Shown: positions 6,496 to 13,687, counted from the first letter of the stretch. The stretch is DNA of 16,169 nt from Gammaproteobacteria bacterium (GCA_028281205.1 JANQKJ010000289.1:1-16169); one strand, 5' to 3'. A program made the numbers and translations. Notes: generated by a model from the letters alone, not told the origin.

Positions 6496-6695
6496 TTTAA
6501 ACCACCTTTCTACCTTGAAATTTATTCCAACATTAACTTATTAGTGTGTATTTTCGCCCACAGGTTTCATTGATTTCTCGAATTATGTAATTTTGTCCAA
6601 TTCAAATTTTGAATCAAATAAAATCTAAATTATTCCTTTAAAAATCAACAAGTAATAAGTAATTACTAATATTTTAGTTAATGTAAGTATATAGT
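6496..6695. promoter_or_regulatory. AT-rich intergenic region with palindromes upstream of the IscR-like gene
   Basis: This 200-base gap should hold the promoter of the IscR-like gene and the 3' end of the sdh operon. A perfect 15-bp palindrome, ATTCAAA-T-TTTGAAT, lies at 6600-6614, and a 10-bp palindrome, AGTAATTACT, at 6658-6667. Either could be an operator, but AT-rich DNA yields such dyads readily. I find no convincing -35/-10 pair, no copy of the E. coli IscR type 1 motif, and no hairpin with a T-run to end the sdh transcript. Confidence 0.3.
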
Positions 6696-7163
6696 TTACA
6701 GGGGACTAGCTCGATAGTTCTCGGATTTAAATGAGTGTCCCTGCGCTATACAAAAACTTAACCACTTAAATAAGAACCTGTTATCACGCCATTTATTACC
6801 AAGTTGCTTAATACTTCGTCGTTGATGAGAGGGATTTCTTACTTCTCGATGCAAAACTTCCGCCTGCATCGCATCAAAATAAACTTTTATATACAAATTC
6901 GGTAAAAATCTGCTTTTATTGTTAGCTTTTTGAGAAAATTTATAAGTGAGATTAAGCGTAGTGGTATATTTTGTTCGCTCAACAACTTCAATATGTAGAT
7001 CCAAGGCATCTTCTACTTGCGAGCATTTATACTCAGGTAATTTATTAATATCACCACATAACTTTCTGAGTTTTATATAATTTTGCTCATACATTTCCAT
7101 CAGTCCAGCAAACGTATTGGGCTTTGGTTGAGGTATGCGCGCGCATCTCGTTACACAATGCAT
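6696..7163 (-). CDS. DUF1249 protein (YqiB-like), last gene of the sdh operon
   Basis: A 155-residue protein of unknown function that resembles E. coli YqiB. Shared features include the N-terminal MYEQNYIKLRKL (24-35), VVERTKYTTTLNL (60-72), the motif LYIKVYFDAMQAEV (90-103) and a C-terminal LFKWLSFCIAQGHS, comparable to YqiB positions LADWLRYCLAHG. There is no signal peptide or membrane segment. In E. coli yqiB lies with nudF and cpdA; here it sits 33 bases after ygfX on the same strand, at the end of the succinate dehydrogenase operon. A ribosome site (AAGGA) lies 12 bases before the ATG. The family assignment is good, but no function can be given. Confidence 0.8.
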   Translation of the reverse strand: MHCVTRCARIPQPKPNTFAGLMEMYEQNYIKLRKLCGDINKLPEYKCSQVEDALDLHIEVVERTKYTTTLNLTYKFSQKANNKSRFLPNLYIKVYFDAMQAEVLHREVRNPSHQRRSIKQLGNKWRDNRFLFKWLSFCIAQGHSFKSENYRASPL

Positions 7164-7196
7164 GTAGTCACTATCCTTGTAATATTTCGTCTAAAT

Positions 7197-7610
7197 TTAA
7201 TGTATTACTTGTGGACTAAGTATACATCGGCGTAGTTGCATGAATCTTTCAATTGGCAGCGAATCTCTACCAATAATAATCCCTTTTGCCCGCTTCTCAT
7301 GTGTACAAAACACAACCCACACAAACCATTGATTAATATAGATCTTTGAAATTCTATTAAATCTTAGCCAACTGCCGGTATTACCCCCCTGTTTCCAAAC
7401 ACCTGCTGCCGGTTCAAATTGAATGCAGAATTTTTTCTGATATTCCAAAACCATGCATATGAAAAGCGATATGAGCAACACGCATACAAGAAGTGATTTC
7501 CACAATGTAGGAATATTGAAATTTATGCTGACACTGATGGCTGCAAGATGAACAAGCAAAATACTACAAAGAAATATTATTGAGTGCTTAATAGTAAATT
7601 GCTGAATCAA
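7197..7610 (-). CDS. ygfX: YgfX/CptA-family small inner-membrane protein
   Basis: This 137-residue protein has two N-terminal membrane segments (about 9-28 and 36-54), then a basic cytoplasmic domain ending in GRDSLPIERFMQLRRCIL (114-131), which parallels the AADSMDEAEWRDLRRIL end of E. coli YgfX. YgfX (CptA) is encoded with SdhE (CptB) in enterobacteria and was reported as a toxin acting on FtsZ and MreB; a role beside SdhE in respiratory assembly is also suspected. Sequence similarity is modest, but topology, length and position directly after sdhE support the call. The start appears to be TTG at 7610, overlapping the sdhE TGA by 4 bases (TTGA), so translation is probably coupled. No ATG occurs before residue 53. 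Confidence 0.78.
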   Translation of the reverse strand: MIQQFTIKHSIIFLCSILLVHLAAISVSINFNIPTLWKSLLVCVLLISLFICMVLEYQKKFCIQFEPAAGVWKQGGNTGSWLRFNRISKIYINQWFVWVVFCTHEKRAKGIIIGRDSLPIERFMQLRRCILSPQVIH

Positions 7611-7852
7611 TTTGAATGTATTTTATCCACTATTGCCGTGACCAGTGGATTATCTGATGTTGTATCTTTTGTCAGTATGGCATGCAATTCGGGATCCTGC
7701 ATGCTAAGAAGTTCCTCAAACGCACTTTGTTCGTTTCGATCCGCATTTAAATAAAAGCGATCTAGGTAACGCGTCGTGAGTGTATCGAGCTCTTTAGTGC
7801 CACGTCGACAGCGCCACTTTAGTTTAGACAAGGCTGGCTGCTGCGCCGACAT
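7607..7852 (-). CDS. sdhE: SdhE, FAD assembly factor for succinate dehydrogenase
   Basis: An 81-residue cytoplasmic protein of the SdhE/Sdh5 family, which promotes covalent attachment of FAD to SdhA. The diagnostic RGxxE motif is seen in RRGTKELD (16-23), followed by the acidic helical bundle typical of the fold: YLDRFY, then FEELLSMQDPELHAIL. The length is normal. A clear ribosome site (AAGGG) precedes the ATG. The gene follows sdhB by 22 bases and overlaps ygfX by 4 bases. In enterobacteria sdhE-ygfX lies far from sdhCDAB; here the assembly factor is inside the operon of its client, which directly supports its function. Confidence 0.94.
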   Translation of the reverse strand: MSAQQPALSKLKWRCRRGTKELDTLTTRYLDRFYLNADRNEQSAFEELLSMQDPELHAILTKDTTSDNPLVTAIVDKIHSN

Positions 7853-7874
7853 CTATACCCTTACCTGTAAAATC

Positions 7875-8657
7875 TTAGTTGCGTCGCTTAACAATGAGTT
7901 TTTTAATCTCAGCAATTGCCTTTGCCGGATTGAGATTTTTAGGGCAAGCATTTGTGCAGTTCATGATTGTATGACAACGGTATAGCTTAAATGGATCTTC
8001 AAGCTCATCCAGTCTTTCGCCTGTAGATTCATCACGACTGTCAGATATCCAACGGTAAGCAGCTAAAAGTGCTGCTGGCCCTAAATAGCGATCACTGTTC
8101 CACCAGTAACTTGGGCAACTTGTTGAGCAGCAAGCACATAAAATACACTCTTCTAATCCCTCTAGGCGCTCTCGGTCTTCTTTAGATTGCAGGCGCTCAC
8201 GATCAGGTGGTGGTGGGGTATCAGTCTGCATCCATGGTTTTACGGAGGCATACTGAGCATAAAAGTTAGTTAAATCGGGAACCAAATCTTTAACCACTTC
8301 CATATGAGGTAATGGATAAACATTAACATCACCTTTGATATCACCAATTGCCTTAATACAGGCCAATGTATTTATGCCATCAATATTCATTGAACACGAC
8401 CCACAAATACCTTCACGACATGAGCGCCTGAAGGTTAAGGTTGGATCAATTTCATTTTTAATTTTGATCAGCGCATCCAGCACCATGGGCCCGCATGTTT
8501 CCAGATCGATGTCGTAGACATCTAAACGTGGATTTTGACCATCATCAGGATCGTATCGGTACACTTTAAAGCGCTTAATATTCTTAGCAGTGTTGGGCGC
8601 ATTAAATACTTTACCCTTTTTAACTACTGAGTTTGCGGGAAGTGAAAATTCAGCCAT
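7875..8657 (-). CDS. sdhB: succinate dehydrogenase iron-sulfur subunit SdhB
   Basis: A 260-residue subunit that carries electrons from the FAD of SdhA to ubiquinone through three clusters at the inner face of the cytoplasmic membrane. The [2Fe-2S] ligands are Cys80, Cys85, Cys88 and Cys100 (CREGICGSC then C). The [4Fe-4S] and [3Fe-4S] ligands lie in CILCACCSTSCP (171-182) and CHTIMNCTNACPK (228-240). All expected cysteines are present. The N-terminal extension of about 25 residues before KRFKVYRYDP makes it longer than E. coli SdhB and closer in shape to alphaproteobacterial and mitochondrial subunits. It lies 26 bases after sdhA and 22 bases before sdhE. Confidence 0.97.
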   Translation of the reverse strand: MAEFSLPANSVVKKGKVFNAPNTAKNIKRFKVYRYDPDDGQNPRLDVYDIDLETCGPMVLDALIKIKNEIDPTLTFRRSCREGICGSCSMNIDGINTLACIKAIGDIKGDVNVYPLPHMEVVKDLVPDLTNFYAQYASVKPWMQTDTPPPPDRERLQSKEDRERLEGLEECILCACCSTSCPSYWWNSDRYLGPAALLAAYRWISDSRDESTGERLDELEDPFKLYRCHTIMNCTNACPKNLNPAKAIAEIKKLIVKRRN

Positions 8658-8683
8658 GAAAATAGCTCCTCTAATCCTTTATG

Positions 8684-10474
8684 TTAGTACACACGTGCTT
8701 TTGGTGGGAACACTTCCACTTCATCAGAGAGTGTTGTCATATGTACAGGCCGGTAATCAATACTGACTTCACCCTTGCCAGATACAGTTACCAGGGTATG
8801 TTTCATCCATGATTCATCGTCACGTTCTTTATGATCATCGCGCGCATGTGCACCACGACTTTCTGGTCGATTAAGTGCTGATGCCACTGTCGCCACGGCT
8901 TGTGGGAACAAGTTTGATAGCTCTAGAGTTTCAATTAAGTCTGTATTCCAAATCATTGATTTATCAGTAACTTTAACATCATCAAATTGATCGTAAAGAG
9001 CCTTTACTTTCTCCAGTCCAGTAGATAATGATTCACCAGTTCTAAATACCGCAGCATGTGTTTGCATAGTCTTTTGAAGGTTTAAACGCAATTCTGCAGT
9101 GGGCGTACTTCCATTTGAATGCCTCAAAGCATCAAAACGATCCATTACCTTATCTGTGGCGCGCTCAGATAAGGCAGGATGCGGTGTGTCTGGCTTAACT
9201 AATTCAGCTGCCCTCATTGCTGCCGCACGTCCAAACACAATCAAGTCTAAAAGAGAGTTCGAACCCAGACGATTAGCACCATGAACTGAGACACATGCTG
9301 CCTCCCCGATCGCCATTAATCCAGGCATGATCGTATCAGGATCACCATTGACTAAATTGACTACCTGGCCGAAATGATTAGTCGGAATACCGCCCATATT
9401 GTAGTGCACCGTCGGCAATACCGGGATTGGTTCTTTGGTGACATCGACCCCCGCAAATATCCGCGCACTTTCAGCAATACCCGGAAGCCTTTCATTGATC
9501 ACATCGGCACCAAGATGCTCCAAGTGTAAATGGATATGGTCACCTTCATCACCAACGCCTCGTCCATCATTAATCTCCATGGTCATTGAACGACTGACTA
9601 CATCACGCGACGCCAGATCTTTGGCGTTAGGCGCATAACGTTCCATAAAACGTTCGCCCTGGGAATTAGTAAGATAACCACCTTCACCGCGTGCACCTTC
9701 AGTAATCAAACAACCTGAGCCATAGATACCTGTCGGGTGAAATTGTACAAACTCCATGTCTTGCAAAGGCATCCCCGCACGAAGAATCATAGCATTGCCA
9801 TCACCTGTACAAGTATGTGCTGAAGTACATGAGAAATACGTGCGCCCATACCCACCTGTAGCTAACAATACTTGATGAGCACGGAAACGATGCAGCTCAC
9901 CTGTAGCCAAGTCAATTGCAACTACACCACGACACACACCTTCATCGTCCATTAGAAGGTCAATAGCAAAATATTCAATAAAAAATTCAGCATTGTGCTT
10001 CAAGGATTGCTGATAAAGCGTATGTAAAATTGCGTGTCCTGTTCGATCAGCTGCGGCACAGGTACGCTGAGCGATACCTTCACCATAACGTGTGGTCATT
10101 CCACCAAAAGGACGCTGGTAGATCTTACCTTCGTCGGTGCGTGAAAATGGCACACCATAATGCTCAAGCTCCACAATCGCTGGTACCGCTTCTCGGCACA
10201 TGTACTCGATTGCATCTTGATCACCTAACCAGTCTGAGCCCTTGACGGTGTCATACATATGCCAACGCCAGTCATCTTCACCCATATTTCCTAATGAAGC
10301 ACTCATACCACCTTGTGCAGCAACAGTATGGCTGCGTGTTGGGAAAACTTTAGTTATACATGCTGTAGAAAGACCGCTGACTGCCATGCCGAAAGTGGCG
10401 CGTAGACCTGCCCCACCTGCACCTACAACGAGTACATCGTAGGCGTGATCAATAAACTTATAACTTGCGTCCAT
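8684..10474 (-). CDS. sdhA: succinate dehydrogenase flavoprotein subunit SdhA
   Basis: A 596-residue catalytic subunit that oxidises succinate to fumarate. The FAD-binding motif is VVGAGGAG (16-23). Covalent FAD attachment is expected at His49 in SHTVAAQGG (48-56). Active-site elements are QFHPTG (244-249), TEGARGEGG (258-266), the Arg290 region ASRDVV (288-293) and VHYNMGG (356-362), with Glu392 just upstream of the capping segment ACVSVHGANRLGSNSL. The sequence resembles the alphaproteobacterial and mitochondrial style (GNMGEDDWRWHMYDTVKGSDWLGDQDA region) rather than the E. coli protein; this is a judgement from memory, not an alignment. The ATG at 10474 lies 4 bases after the sdhD stop, indicating tight coupling; the ribosome site is weak. 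Confidence 0.97.
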   Translation of the reverse strand: MDASYKFIDHAYDVLVVGAGGAGLRATFGMAVSGLSTACITKVFPTRSHTVAAQGGMSASLGNMGEDDWRWHMYDTVKGSDWLGDQDAIEYMCREAVPAIVELEHYGVPFSRTDEGKIYQRPFGGMTTRYGEGIAQRTCAAADRTGHAILHTLYQQSLKHNAEFFIEYFAIDLLMDDEGVCRGVVAIDLATGELHRFRAHQVLLATGGYGRTYFSCTSAHTCTGDGNAMILRAGMPLQDMEFVQFHPTGIYGSGCLITEGARGEGGYLTNSQGERFMERYAPNAKDLASRDVVSRSMTMEINDGRGVGDEGDHIHLHLEHLGADVINERLPGIAESARIFAGVDVTKEPIPVLPTVHYNMGGIPTNHFGQVVNLVNGDPDTIMPGLMAIGEAACVSVHGANRLGSNSLLDLIVFGRAAAMRAAELVKPDTPHPALSERATDKVMDRFDALRHSNGSTPTAELRLNLQKTMQTHAAVFRTGESLSTGLEKVKALYDQFDDVKVTDKSMIWNTDLIETLELSNLFPQAVATVASALNRPESRGAHARDDHKERDDESWMKHTLVTVSGKGEVSIDYRPVHMTTLSDEVEVFPPKARVY

Positions 10475-10478
10475 ATTC

Positions 10479-10850
10479 TTATAAAGATACTTTAATAATT
10501 GAAAATAAGCCCATGAAAGTAAAAGCTATACAGGCAAAATTTAATGCTATTAATGAGGCCACTTTTAGCCATCCACCCACATAGTCCTCAATAATGACCT
10601 GGACACCAAGCTGGACATGATAAAACATGGTCACAACTAATAAGGCTAAAGACACTGCCACCCAAGGCGACTGCATCCATGTAACCACCGCCTCGTGACT
10701 ATATTCACCCAGGCTGACTATACAAAATATTAACAGTACGGTGAGTGGAACCAACGCAATAGAAGTTAGCCTCTGCGCCCACCAATGATGTGCACCCTCT
10801 TTTGCGGAGCCTAGACCTTTTGCATTAGATAACGGTGTTCTTAAACTCAT
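10479..10850 (-). CDS. sdhD: succinate dehydrogenase membrane anchor subunit SdhD
   Basis: A 123-residue anchor with three hydrophobic segments at about 29-48, 62-80 and 95-117. It helps bind heme b and ubiquinone. YHVQLGVQVIIEDYV (77-91) matches the SdhD heme/quinone motif, with His78 as the likely axial heme ligand and the Asp89-Tyr90 pair lining the quinone site. The start was chosen at ATG 10850, which begins MSLRTPLSNAKGLGSAKEGAHHWW, the usual SdhD N-terminus, and has GGAG 6 bases upstream. The frame stays open to 10964, but that 38-residue extension overlaps sdhC and looks unlike the family. Two bases separate this start from the sdhC stop. Confidence 0.93.
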   Translation of the reverse strand: MSLRTPLSNAKGLGSAKEGAHHWWAQRLTSIALVPLTVLLIFCIVSLGEYSHEAVVTWMQSPWVAVSLALLVVTMFYHVQLGVQVIIEDYVGGWLKVASLIALNFACIAFTFMGLFSIIKVSL

Positions 10851-10852
10851 AG

Positions 10853-11233
10853 TTAACTCCAAGCAACTGCCCATGTGGCAGCGGTTGCCAATACTGCAAA
10901 AGCTATCACCCACAAGCCTGATTTGTTTGCCACATGCTTTTCTAAGCCTATACCTGCATCCCATATGAGATGACGCACACCATTAGCTAGATGAAGGTAA
11001 AGTGCAAATGACCAAGCTACCAATAAGGCTAGGCCAATAGGATGAGCTAACCAGGATTGAACGGTTACGTACTGAGCCGCTCCCATCGCGATTGAGGTAA
11101 GTACTACCACAATAAGAACTGCACCTATACTCAAAAATACTCCAGTAGCACGATGCAGAATGGACAATGCCATCGTCAGCTGCCAACGATATATTCCTAA
11201 ATGTGGCGATAATGGCCTTTGAGGTATGCCCAT
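10853..11233 (-). CDS. sdhC: succinate dehydrogenase cytochrome b556 subunit SdhC
   Basis: A 126-residue membrane anchor and the first gene of the operon. It begins RPLSPHLGIYRW (6-17), followed by SILHRATG (24-31), where Ser24 and Arg28 correspond to the quinone-site residues of the family. The heme motif HLANGVRHLIWD (81-92) gives His81 as the expected heme b ligand. Three hydrophobic segments lie at about 31-51, 63-83 and 104-124. An AGGAG ribosome site lies 9 bases before the ATG. The sdhD start is 2 bases beyond the stop. The upstream 266 bases are shared with the divergent ygfZ; no well-spaced sigma70 boxes were found for sdhC. Confidence 0.95.
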   Translation of the reverse strand: MGIPQRPLSPHLGIYRWQLTMALSILHRATGVFLSIGAVLIVVVLTSIAMGAAQYVTVQSWLAHPIGLALLVAWSFALYLHLANGVRHLIWDAGIGLEKHVANKSGLWVIAFAVLATAATWAVAWS

Positions 11234-11375
11234 GAACTATGACTCCTAGCTTCCTGTATGAATAGATATATGCGTTGACGCCACCATTTAGGTAGCACTG
11301 GTCAAGTGAGAGCCAGTTCGATAGCTAACCTAATAATCTTAAGAATAGCCAAAATCATAATTGTCAGCGCATTAA

Positions 11376-11400
11376 TTGTATACCCGTGGAGGTATAACAA
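11376..11400. promoter_or_regulatory. imperfect inverted repeat between sdhC and ygfZ
   Basis: The 266-base divergent region 11234-11499 contains TTG-TATACC-CGTGGA-GGTATA-ACAA, a 6-bp dyad with an outer TTG/CAA pairing offset by one base. It sits about 145 bases from sdhC and 100 from ygfZ, so it could be an operator for either. A perfect TTGACA (11450-11455, plus strand) points toward ygfZ but lacks a good -10 at 16-18 bp. Nothing else distinctive was seen in the region. Confidence 0.3.
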
Positions 11401-11499
11401 GTGGGCGAAAATTACATTAATTTTGCTCTGGAAGCTAGCTTGACAAACTAATTTTGTAATCAATCACCCATTCAAATTGTACTGGACTACTTATACACA

Positions 11500-12507
11500 G
11501 TGACTTCTATACTCCCAGAAACTATTACAACACCCGATCATTTTTCAATTGAACAGGACAGACCTGTACTTAGCGTACTGGATAACCTTTGCTGTTATAA
11601 AGTCACCGGTGAAGATGCAACTGATTTCTTGCAAGGTCAATTCTCTAATGACATCAAACAAGTAGATGCTGATCACGCCCAGTTAACTGCCTACTGCACT
11701 CCTAAAGGACGCATGTTAGCAACATTTTTCATAGGCAAACACACTGATGGTTATTTACTAGTTACTTCCAGTGACATTGCGGATGAAGTAATGAAACGCT
11801 TACAAATGTTTGTAATGCGCTCAAAAGTCTCTATCACCAAACTTGAAACTAATGTAGTGCTAGGATTAAGCAGCGACAAACAAGCTATGGTACTTGATCA
11901 CCTTGACCTGGCAAAGCCAGACAATGATTATCAATCCACAAATAATAATGATTTAGTCTGCATCAAGATTCCGGGTATAGACCCACGTTATCTGCTAATT
12001 GGCAATAGTGAGTTGTTAGAAAAAGTTCAGCTAATCAATAATGAACAAATGTATTTTTACACTCATGAATATTGGCAATGGTTAGATATACATGCAGGTG
12101 TTCCAATGATAACAGCATCCACTCAAGAAGCTTTTGTGCCACAGATGGCTAATATGGAGTTAATCGACGGCGTGAGTTTTAGCAAAGGTTGTTATCCAGG
12201 ACAGGAAGTTGTTGCCAGATTGCATTATCTAGGTAACGCAAACAGAAGAATGTTTCGTATTAAATCTGAAGCCAAGCACGCCTTAAAGCCTGGTGATGAT
12301 ATATACTCACCAAAATCAAATCAGGCAATTGGCAAGTTTCTCTCCGCAATCAAAGTTGGTAACAACAAATACGATGGTTTAGCCGTATTAAGAATTGAAG
12401 CCAGTAAAGAAACACATTTAATCACATCGCTTGAGAACGGAGATGAAATTAAAATTTTGAATTTACCGTATGAAGTTCCAACGGAACTCAAAGAGAAAAA
12501 TAAATAA
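11500..12507 (+). CDS. ygfZ: YgfZ/GcvT-domain folate-binding protein (Fe-S enzyme maturation, tRNA modification)
   Basis: A 335-residue cytoplasmic protein of the YgfZ family. In E. coli it binds tetrahydrofolate and supports Fe-S enzymes such as the tRNA methylthiotransferase MiaB; the eukaryotic relative IBA57 has a similar late Fe-S role. The N-terminal part has the family's VTGEDATDFLQGQFSNDI (35-52) and TPKGRML (67-73). The diagnostic motif KGCYPGQEVVAR (229-240) is intact, with the conserved Cys231. The start is GTG at 11500, with no clear ribosome site and no ATG until far inside conserved sequence. It is divergent from the sdh operon, whose SdhB needs three clusters. A 51-residue membrane protein is coupled at its stop codon. 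Confidence 0.93.
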   Translation: MTSILPETITTPDHFSIEQDRPVLSVLDNLCCYKVTGEDATDFLQGQFSNDIKQVDADHAQLTAYCTPKGRMLATFFIGKHTDGYLLVTSSDIADEVMKRLQMFVMRSKVSITKLETNVVLGLSSDKQAMVLDHLDLAKPDNDYQSTNNNDLVCIKIPGIDPRYLLIGNSELLEKVQLINNEQMYFYTHEYWQWLDIHAGVPMITASTQEAFVPQMANMELIDGVSFSKGCYPGQEVVARLHYLGNANRRMFRIKSEAKHALKPGDDIYSPKSNQAIGKFLSAIKVGNNKYDGLAVLRIEASKETHLITSLENGDEIKILNLPYEVPTELKEKNK

Positions 12508-12662
12508 TGCGTGCCGTAGTACTATACCTAGCAGTCGCTGCTTTATCAGCACTCGCTGCCTACATCATAAGAGGAAACAGCAAAATCGTTTCTAATATCT
12601 TATTATTTATTTCTTTAGTGAGTATTTCCATTCTCGGCATATCTATTTTCGTTGAACAGTAG
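12507..12662 (+). CDS. 51-residue two-helix membrane microprotein coupled to ygfZ
   Basis: The ATG at 12507 shares its A with the ygfZ stop (TAATG), an arrangement typical of translational coupling. The 51 codons end in TAG at 12660-12662. The product has an N-terminal hydrophobic helix (about 2-21, VVLYLAVAALSALAAYII), a short basic turn (RGNSK, 22-26) and a second hydrophobic helix (about 28-48), ending VEQ. It should be a hairpin in the inner membrane with both ends outside and the basic loop in the cytoplasm, by the positive-inside rule. I do not recognise a family. An AAAGAG at the ygfZ 3' end could serve as ribosome site. A 5-bp hairpin overlaps the stop but has no T-run. Confidence 0.65.
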   Translation: MRAVVLYLAVAALSALAAYIIRGNSKIVSNILLFISLVSISILGISIFVEQ

Positions 12663-12755
12663 CTATTGCTACGAATATTTATGAGATTAAACCCATACTA
12701 GATAAGTAAGACTTTCATTAAGCTGTGTTAAGTATATATTCATTAGCTCGTTCAA

Positions 12756-13064
12756 TTATCTTTCTTCTGGAGGAACAAACTTATCCACCCATGGACTCTG
12801 CTGAATAAATTCTCTAAACTCTAGTCGAGTTATATAACCACTTTTGTCTTCATCGTAACGTGAAAAAATATCCTTCTCACCAAGATTCTTGACTGCTTTT
12901 GCTTCTTTTGGGTCAAGCCGTTCGTCACGATTTAAATCAGCACCAAAAAATAATCCACTCTCAAAACCTTTTCCTCCGCCGCCGCCCCAGGAATTTGCTA
13001 TTACAGCAAGTGGCGCAAATGTCATGGTTAGCAGGAGTAATATATTAATTAGGAGTCTCATCAT
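12756..13064 (-). CDS. secreted EF-hand protein
   Basis: A 102-residue precursor with a typical Sec signal peptide (residues 1-23, hydrophobic core INILLLLTMTF, cleavage probably after VIA-N). The mature part begins with a glycine run (GGGGG, 27-31) and holds two EF-hand calcium loops. Loop one is D43-N45-D47-R49-D51-E54, and loop two D71-D73-S75-Y77-T79-E82 with Gly76 at the conserved turn. Both keep the acidic first, third and twelfth positions, so calcium binding is likely. The location would be periplasmic or extracellular. A good ribosome site (AAGGA) precedes ATG 13064; a second ATG follows at once and is an equal alternative. It stands alone, convergent with the ygfZ unit. The biological role is unknown. 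Confidence 0.83.
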   Translation of the reverse strand: MMRLLINILLLLTMTFAPLAVIANSWGGGGGKGFESGLFFGADLNRDERLDPKEAKAVKNLGEKDIFSRYDEDKSGYITRLEFREFIQQSPWVDKFVPPEER

Positions 13065-13492
13065 TGTGTCCTTCTAAATTAGCTATACATTAACTATGAC
13101 TTTTATCTTTCTACTTGGTTCGTAATCACTCTCACACATAAATTTAGTAATAAGTTTTTCCAAACATACTTGAAATCATATTAACAATTTATTCTATATC
13201 TATGATTTTAATAGTCATATCAAGTCGATGATTATAATTGCTCAATTTATAAGCAAATATTGGATGATCAAAACTGTGAACTGATTGAATTCTTGAGAGT
13301 TTTTCTCATTCATAATCGAAACATCAAAATCTGCTGATCAAGAAAGTAAGGACTTATGGGAGACGATACTAAGAACTCAAAACATCCATAGCGAAGATAT
13401 GCACAAACATCACTCACGAAGTTTGTACGCCTCAACTGAGTTGATATCAGTTTATAGTGGACTAACTTATTTAATTTTCAATCTAAGAAAAA
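13065..13492. other. 428-base intergenic region, AT-rich, no convincing gene
   Basis: The region separates the EF-hand gene (minus) from the 64-residue gene (plus) and should hold both promoters. A perfect 13-bp palindrome, TCAACT-G-AGTTGA, lies at 13432-13444, about 50 bases before the plus-strand start, and could be an operator. A possible minus-strand -35 (TTGGAA) has only a poor -10 at 17 bp. An 11-codon frame beginning MGDDTKNSK near 13357, preceded by AAGGA, is the best of the tiny frames but is too short to support. No terminator or structured RNA was evident. Confidence 0.4.
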
Positions 13493-13687
13493 ATGAACTT
13501 GAAAGAAAAAGATATTTTTATAGAACGACGTAACGAACAAGATCGCCGCACTGTAAATCTCAATCTATGGGAAAATAGAATTGAACGCAGAAAACGTCCT
13601 GATAGAAGATTAGCAGGGCTGGATGTGGATATATTTGATGTATCTGACGCAGAATTTATGGAGATGTTTGCTCACTATGTAAAATGA
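13493..13687 (+). CDS. 64-residue protein with duplicated ERRxxxDRR motif
   Basis: A small charged protein of unknown function. It contains two copies of a nine-residue motif exactly 20 residues apart, ERRNEQDRR (11-19) and ERRKRPDRR (31-39), followed by an acidic C-terminal half (DVDIFDVSDAEFMEMFAHYVK). There is no signal peptide or membrane helix. The strongly basic then acidic layout suggests a nucleic-acid or protein-binding adaptor, but that is inference. Similar short RRxxxDRR proteins are, from memory, common in proteobacteria without assigned function. The ribosome site is weak (AAGAAAAA before the ATG). A second plus-strand frame overlapping the start (from ATG near 13399) is less protein-like. 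It converges on lysS, 61 bases away. Confidence 0.68.
   Translation: MNLKEKDIFIERRNEQDRRTVNLNLWENRIERRKRPDRRLAGLDVDIFDVSDAEFMEMFAHYVK

Noticed and set aside
9435..10442. Several plus-strand open frames of 60-71 codons opposite sdhA
   Set aside because: They are antisense shadows of sdhA with no supporting signals.
10851..10964. 38-residue N-terminal extension of SdhD
   Set aside because: It lies entirely over the sdhC 3' end in another frame, is cysteine- and arginine-rich unlike SdhD, and a good ribosome site precedes ATG 10850.
12659..12672. GTAGC-TATT-GCTAC hairpin at the microprotein stop
   Set aside because: Only 5 bp and followed by GAATATTTATG; too weak for a terminator call.
13399..13530. 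Plus-strand frame of about 44 codons (MHKHHSRSLY...) overlapping the start of the 64-residue gene
   Set aside because: It overlaps a better frame, has no ribosome site, and its composition is not protein-like.
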